Of a DNA stretch of 32,185 nt, positions 27,400 through 32,185 are shown one piece after another (position 1 is the first letter of the stretch; every line of letters begins with the position of its first letter). The translations under genes were made by a program, and so were the position numbers. The notes below the pieces were generated by a model. That model ran no database searches, was not told the DNA's origin, and saw only the letters and a list, made by a program, of their open reading frames with translations. Source of the stretch: an uncultured Pelagibacteraceae bacterium (GTDB lineage Bacteria > Pseudomonadota > Alphaproteobacteria > Pelagibacterales > AG-422-B15); the NCBI GenBank assembly GCA_902598405.1, contig CACKBQ010000013.1, positions 1 through 32,185 on the forward strand. Direction: 5' to 3'.

Positions 27400-28351
27400 A
27401 TTCGCCTACTTTTTTAACGGATTGGTGAAATTGAAGTTTAGTCAGATACTCATTAGGGTCCTTTTTAAGGATCAGCTCATTATCATCATGCGAATAGTAG
27501 TCGATTAAACGAGTTAGTAGATACCTTAGAGATGATGCTCTTGTAAGAAGAGGTAAAGCTTTTTTTTCTTCCTCTGAAAATTCTCGCAACTGATTGTAAC
27601 TGCTTAATAAATGTTTTGCTTTTGTTGGATTGAATTCGTTATTATTTGGTTCAAAGCACCATGCATTTAGACAGATAGCAATTTCGTAAGCATAATAATC
27701 GGTGCATGCAAAATAAAAATCTATTATCCCTGTAACTTCATTACCTTCAAAAAAAATATTATCTGGAAAAAGATCTGCATGAATTATACCTGATGGTAAA
27801 CTATGACCAAGGTTTCCAGATAGGAAAGTATATTCTTCATTGATTAAATCAATTACTTGCGCGTCTATTTTATCGTCAAAATTTTTTAAAGCTTGAATTA
27901 AGCTGTTGAGGTTTACAAATCCAAGCTCATTTTCTCTAGTCATTTCAAGTCTAGCTGATTCTTTATGCATTCTTGCGATAGTGGAGCCTAAGGATGCACA
28001 GTGTATTGGTTTAATTTGATCTATTGACCTACCTTTTAAGAACGATGTGATTACTGCCTTCTTATTTTGAATTGAGTTCGAATAATTTCCTTTTTTATCT
28101 TGTATTACCTCAGGGCACTTTACATTGTTTTTATTCAAATGATTCATTAGATCAAAAAAGAATTGAAGATTATCTTGATTTGTTCTTTCTTCAAAAATTG
28201 TAAGTATGTAATTTTTTTCTAGAGTCTTTAGTAAATAATTTGAATTAGAAGTTCCACCTTTTATACCTGAAAATTCAAGAACATTTTCAATACTATAGTG
28301 ATCAGTAAAAAGATCCAATTCTTCTCTAGATATGTGCGTATAGACTGCCAT
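27389..28351 (-). CDS. thrB: Homoserine kinase (choline-kinase/APH-like type)
   Basis: 320-residue kinase that phosphorylates homoserine for threonine synthesis. It belongs to the aminoglycoside-phosphotransferase fold used for ThrB in Alphaproteobacteria, not the GHMP-type ThrB of E. coli. Seen: MAVYTHISREELDLFTDHYS (1-20), IKGGTSNSNYLLKT, Brenner motif IIHADLFPDNIFF with His191, Asp193 and Asn198, and the metal motif GIIDFYFAC with Asp211. It overlaps rnhA and lies 40 nt downstream of atpF with no terminator in between, so it may be read from the ATP synthase mRNA. Confidence 0.95.
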   Translation of the reverse strand: MAVYTHISREELDLFTDHYSIENVLEFSGIKGGTSNSNYLLKTLEKNYILTIFEERTNQDNLQFFFDLMNHLNKNNVKCPEVIQDKKGNYSNSIQNKKAVITSFLKGRSIDQIKPIHCASLGSTIARMHKESARLEMTRENELGFVNLNSLIQALKNFDDKIDAQVIDLINEEYTFLSGNLGHSLPSGIIHADLFPDNIFFEGNEVTGIIDFYFACTDYYAYEIAICLNAWCFEPNNNEFNPTKAKHLLSSYNQLREFSEEEKKALPLLTRASSLRYLLTRLIDYYSHDDNELILKKDPNEYLTKLQFHQSVKKVGEYGL

Positions 28352-28391
28352 AATTTATTTATAGCTTAGAAAGAGAGATATAAATAATAAA

Positions 28392-28886
28392 TTATACCTT
28401 AAGTTTACTTATTTGATCGATTGATTGTTTTACAAGCTTATCTGCACTCTGGTCGTTGATGTTTTCTGAGATAATTTTCTCAGCAATATTTACTGAGTTA
28501 TTTACAATCTCGTCATTAACTTTTGATATAGCCATTTTTTCAGCCCTTGATATCTTTTCTATGGCTTGTTGTTCGGCTCTTTTAATAAATTCTTCTGCTT
28601 TTAACTTTGACTCTTCTTCGTGATTCTTTGCAATTTCCTTTGCTTGATCAATAATTGCCTTTGCTTCCTCATCAGCAGACTGAACCTTTCTCTCGTAATC
28701 AGCTAGAAGAGAATTTGCTTCTTCTTTTAATTTTCGGGCATTATCTAACTCAGATTTGATTTTATCAATTTCACCATCAAGCAGTTTCGCAATCATTGAT
28801 GGCGCTTTGATTACAAGCGCAATTATGACAAATATTATAAAGGCTACTAATACCCAAGACGATGGATCTGAAAAGAATGATGACAT
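28392..28886 (-). CDS. atpF: F0F1 ATP synthase subunit b
   Basis: 164 residues. Peripheral stalk subunit linking F0 to F1. An N-terminal membrane helix (about 10-30, WVLVAFIIFVIIALVIKA) is followed by a long charged, heptad-like alpha-helix (DGEIDKIKSELDNARKLKEEANSLLADYERK in the tether region, quoted in part) ending in a C-terminal dimerisation segment. The paralogous b' gene is just upstream, so the stalk is a b/b' heterodimer, as in photosynthetic and other alphaproteobacteria. Confidence 0.94.
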   Translation of the reverse strand: MSSFFSDPSSWVLVAFIIFVIIALVIKAPSMIAKLLDGEIDKIKSELDNARKLKEEANSLLADYERKVQSADEEAKAIIDQAKEIAKNHEEESKLKAEEFIKRAEQQAIEKISRAEKMAISKVNDEIVNNSVNIAEKIISENINDQSADKLVKQSIDQISKLKV

Positions 28887-28902
28887 TAAATACTTCCTAG
28901 CA

Positions 28903-29454
28903 TTAGTTTAATTTCTTATTTATTTCCTCATCTGAAGGAATATTTTCAATATATCTTGATACTATAGCTTTAACGGTATCTAACGTTGCATTTCTTATCT
29001 CAATCTTAGATTTTTCTTCTTGAGCTTTTATTTTTGCTTGAGACTCTGAGATTAGGGAGTTTACTTTTTCTTCATTTTCTTTTTTAAGCATTTCTAAATG
29101 ATCAAGCATTGCTTTTTTAGAATTAGTAATAATCTCATTTGACTCTTGTGATGCACTTGCCAATTGCTCATCATATTTTTTTAATATATCAGTTGCTTCT
29201 GTATTAAGATTATCAGCATCATTGATGTCATTTGAAATCTTATCTCTTCTTTCTTCAATTGTTGCACCTAACCTAGGTATTACAAATTTCCACATAAACA
29301 GGTATAAAAGTGAAAACGTAATTACAAGCCAAAATAATTGAGATGGAAATGTAGCAATATCCATCTGCGGAAGACCAGCAGATTTCTGGCCCTCTGCAGC
29401 ATATGCGAAATTAATTGGCGCAATTAATAGAAAAGCTTTTAATAAGATTTTCAC
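28903..29454 (-). CDS. atpF2: F0F1 ATP synthase subunit b'
   Basis: 183 residues. Second, divergent peripheral-stalk subunit. Unlike b, it has an N-terminal signal-peptide-like segment (MKILLKAFLLIAPINFAYA) before MDIATFPSQLFWLVITFSLLYLFMWKFVIPRL, where the true membrane helix starts near residue 40. The rest is a long helix (RRDKISNDINDADNLN onward). The start is a GTG at 29454, 5 nt after the atpE stop. The pattern FPSQLFWL is typical of b' proteins. Confidence 0.93.
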   Translation of the reverse strand: MKILLKAFLLIAPINFAYAAEGQKSAGLPQMDIATFPSQLFWLVITFSLLYLFMWKFVIPRLGATIEERRDKISNDINDADNLNTEATDILKKYDEQLASASQESNEIITNSKKAMLDHLEMLKKENEEKVNSLISESQAKIKAQEEKSKIEIRNATLDTVKAIVSRYIENIPSDEEINKKLN

Positions 29455-29459
29455 TTTTC

Positions 29460-30451
<992 letters not shown>

Positions 30452-30462
30452 CGATATATTTT

Positions 30463-30735
30463 TTAGTTATTTTGAAGACTTTTTGCAACCCTAAAAACGT
30501 TAAGAATTCCTGCTGCACTACCTAAGAGAAAGAAAATTAATGTGAAGATGGGTCTTGTATTAAAATAATTGTCAATTAGCAAACCTATTCCTAGTCCAAC
30601 AGCCATTGCTGCGACAATTTCAACCACTACTTTCATGATTTTACCAAATGGTTTGGGGGCTTTAGCTTCTTCAATAGACTGGCCTTCTTTTGCTTTTTTT
30701 ATTCTATTTTCAAGAGAATTAGCATCATTATTCAT
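30463..30735 (-). CDS. atpI: ATP synthase protein I (AtpI)
   Basis: 90 residues from the ATG at 30735. Two membrane helices: MKVVVEIVAAMAVGLGIGLLI (about 34-54) and PIFTLIFFLLGSAAGILNVFRV after NTR. AtpI proteins help assemble the c ring or import Mg2+; they are the usual first gene of alphaproteobacterial F0 operons. An in-frame TTG at 30762 would add nine residues and overlap smc; the ATG 10 nt after the smc stop is more likely. Confidence 0.88.
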   Translation of the reverse strand: MNNDANSLENRIKKAKEGQSIEEAKAPKPFGKIMKVVVEIVAAMAVGLGIGLLIDNYFNTRPIFTLIFFLLGSAAGILNVFRVAKSLQNN

Positions 30736-30745
30736 CTTCAATATA

Positions 30746-32185
30746 CTAGGCAACAGCTCCAATCTCTTCCGCTTTTTTAAGATCTACAGAGACAATTTGA
30801 CTGACGCCTCGTTCAGCCATAGTTACTCCAAACAATCTATCCATTCTCGACATTGTGAGCGCGTGGTGAGTAATAATTAAGAACTTGGTATTCGTTTTTT
30901 CAGTAATGTCATCTAAAAGACCACAAAATCTATCGACGTTTGCATCATCCAGTGGCGCATCAACCTCATCTAGTACACAAATTGGCGAAGGATTTGTTAA
31001 AAATACAGCGAAGATTAGAGATAATGCTGTTAGTGCTTGTTCCCCACCAGATAACAATGACATTGATTGAAGTTTTTTACCTGGTGGACTTACCATCATT
31101 TCAAGCCCTGCTTCAAGTGGATCATCAGAGTCTATCAGTTCAAGGTGCGCTTTCCCACCGTTAAATAATTTTACAAAAACTTCTTTGAAATGTGTGTTTA
31201 CAGTTTTAAACGCTCCGAGCAATCTTGTTCTACCTTCTTTATTTAAATCTTCTATAGACTCCCTCATTTTTTTGATTGCGTTTTCTAAATCTTCTTTTTC
31301 AGTGGTCATTTTTTCAAGTTCTTCATCTATTTCTTTTGTTTCCAAATCTGCCCTTAGATTCACAGCACCCATTGTTTCACGCTGCTGCTTAAGTCGATCA
31401 AGTCTCATCTCAGTTCTTTCGAGGTTAGCTCTCATAGTTTCAAGATCATCTGATATGGAGAGAGAATTTACAATTTCACTAGGAATACAGTTAAATTTCT
31501 CTTTTGACTCGTATTCTAATTCTTTTAATCTTGATTCAGCTAATTCTTTTGTAGCTTCTGTTCTTCCTTTAGACTCTCTTATGTTAGCGAGATCATTTTG
31601 GGCTTTTCTTAAATTAGTCTCAATTTTTTTTAATTCATTATCAGCTTCAGCTAAACGATCAGCTGCAAACTGTCTTTCTGTCTCTGCAAAGCCTTTTGTT
31701 TCAATCAATTGACCTCTTCTCTGGGCAATTTCTTCTGGGCGATTAGAGATTTTCTCTAGCTCTTGCTCAGTTTTTATTTTTCTTTTTTGCAATGTTTCGA
31801 TTTGTTCCTGAGATGACTTAATTGTTTTATTCAATCTCTGAAATTCATATGTCCAATCACTTTGTTTTTGTTCAACGTCTTTTTGTCTGAGTTTTTCTCT
31901 TAATTCCATTGATAATGTTGCTGCATTTTTTGCTTCATTACTTGCTCTGTCATAATTTGCCTTAGCTTCGTCTGAAATATTACTTGCTTGATCCACTTTC
32001 TCACTGATTTCACCAAGATCATTGTAAAATTTTTCTTTAAATATATTTGTCCATTTCTCAGGATCATCATAACCTTCCACGTCTTTTAAAGTTGATTGCC
32101 TTGATTTCAAATTTTCTGCTTTAATTAAAGTGTCCTGCCAATCATCTCTTTTAGAATTTTTAATCTGATTATATTGTTCTATTTG
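30746..32185 (-). CDS. smc: Chromosome segregation protein SMC, C-terminal part (5' truncated by window)
   Basis: The frame is open to the window edge, 479 residues visible of an expected 1100-1200. The visible part starts in the coiled coil ([13 protein letters not shown], then [14 protein letters not shown] and long heptad-like stretches to about 330) and ends in the ATPase head half: signature [21 protein letters not shown] (quoted as the C motif) and Walker [21 protein letters not shown] with the catalytic Glu, then FLIITHH. SMC with ScpA and ScpB compacts and separates chromosomes. No hinge or Walker A is in the window. It lies 10 nt upstream of atpI, an unusual lead-in for an ATP synthase operon. 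Confidence 0.96.
   Translation of the reverse strand, partial: QIEQYNQIKNSKRDDWQDTLIKAENLKSRQSTLKDVEGYDDPEKWTNIFKEKFYNDLGEISEKVDQASNISDEAKANYDRASNEAKNAATLSMELREKLRQKDVEQKQSDWTYEFQRLNKTIKSSQEQIETLQKRKIKTEQELEKISNRPEEIAQRRGQLIETKGFAETERQFAADRLAEADNELKKIETNLRKAQNDLANIRESKGRTEATKELAESRLKELEYESKEKFNCIPSEIVNSLSISDDLETMRANLERTEMRLDRLKQQRETMGAVNLRADLETKEIDEELEKMTTEKEDLENAIKKMRESIEDLNKEGRTRLLGAFKTVNTHFKEVFVKLFNGGKAHLELIDSDDPLEAGLEMMVSPPGKKLQSMSLLSGGEQALTALSLIFAVFLTNPSPICVLDEVDAPLDDANVDRFCGLLDDITEKTNTKFLIITHHALTMSRMDRLFGVTMAERGVSQIVSVDLKKAEEIGAVA

Noticed and set aside
30736..30762. TTG start adding nine residues to AtpI
   Set aside because: It would overlap the end of smc; an ATG at 30735 just after the smc stop is simpler.
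31185..31712. 175-residue plus-strand ORF opposite smc
   Set aside because: It lies wholly antisense to the SMC coiled coil; its Ser-rich, low-complexity product mirrors Glu/Lys codons of the real gene.

Overview
The window looks like a chromosomal segment of a low-GC (about one third G+C by eye), streamlined, probably marine alphaproteobacterium. Four things point that way: the gene order ctaC-ctaD-ctaB-(small coxF-like ORF)-ctaG-ctaE-SURF1-thrC; an F0 ATP synthase operon with separate b and b' subunits and no F1 genes beside it; the thrB-rnhA pair; and an elongator tRNA-Met with a G1:U72 end. Genes are packed end to end. The longest non-coding gap is 163 bp (18786-18948), and most neighbours are separated by less than 40 nt or overlap by 1-23 nt. 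I see no prophage, IS element, CRISPR array or plasmid function. Nearly all of it is core metabolism plus one possible catabolic cluster. The genus cannot be fixed from the sequence alone.

Layout. 2-1243 (+): 3' part of a dimeric (alpha2) glycyl-tRNA synthetase, cut by the window start. 1244-5161 (-): nadA-nadB-nadC-GNAT, de novo NAD synthesis from aspartate. 5252-5337: tRNA-Leu(GAG), then (+) a heptosyltransferase-like GT9 and a dihydroorotase-like amidohydrolase, converging on cysQ (-). 8400-9598 (+): mnmA and tRNA-Met(CAU). 9614-11300 (-): a thioredoxin-like protein followed by a GT4 glycosyltransferase. 11370-17340 (+): gamma-carbonic-anhydrase-like protein, GMC flavin oxidoreductase, membrane-anchored penicillin-acylase-family amidase and acyl-CoA synthetase, a tight cluster that may form one catabolic unit. 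17337-18785 (-): tldD. 18949-26963 (+): the aa3-type cytochrome c oxidase operon with its assembly factors, running on into thrC, a GNAT and a peroxiredoxin. 26965-32185 (-): smc (cut by the window end), atpI-atpB-atpE-b'-b, thrB, rnhA.

How the parts connect. The oxidase and the F0 sector are the two ends of aerobic energy conservation and lie on opposite strands facing each other. thrB and thrC, consecutive steps to threonine, sit in the two converging units. The 163-bp gap before ctaC contains a GCGNC-N5-GNCGC motif resembling the RegA/PrrA/ActR redox-regulator site, the clearest regulatory signal in the window.

The most interesting leads are: the amidase/GMC/acyl-CoA ligase cluster; the RegA/PrrA-like site; a dihydroorotase with Gln in place of the first metal-binding His; NadC with Asn in place of a conserved active-site His; a sharp composition break inside nadB; an alpha2 GlyRS where alpha2beta2 is the alphaproteobacterial norm; and a 34-residue membrane ORF between ctaB and ctaG. 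I found no clearly novel defence or mobile system.
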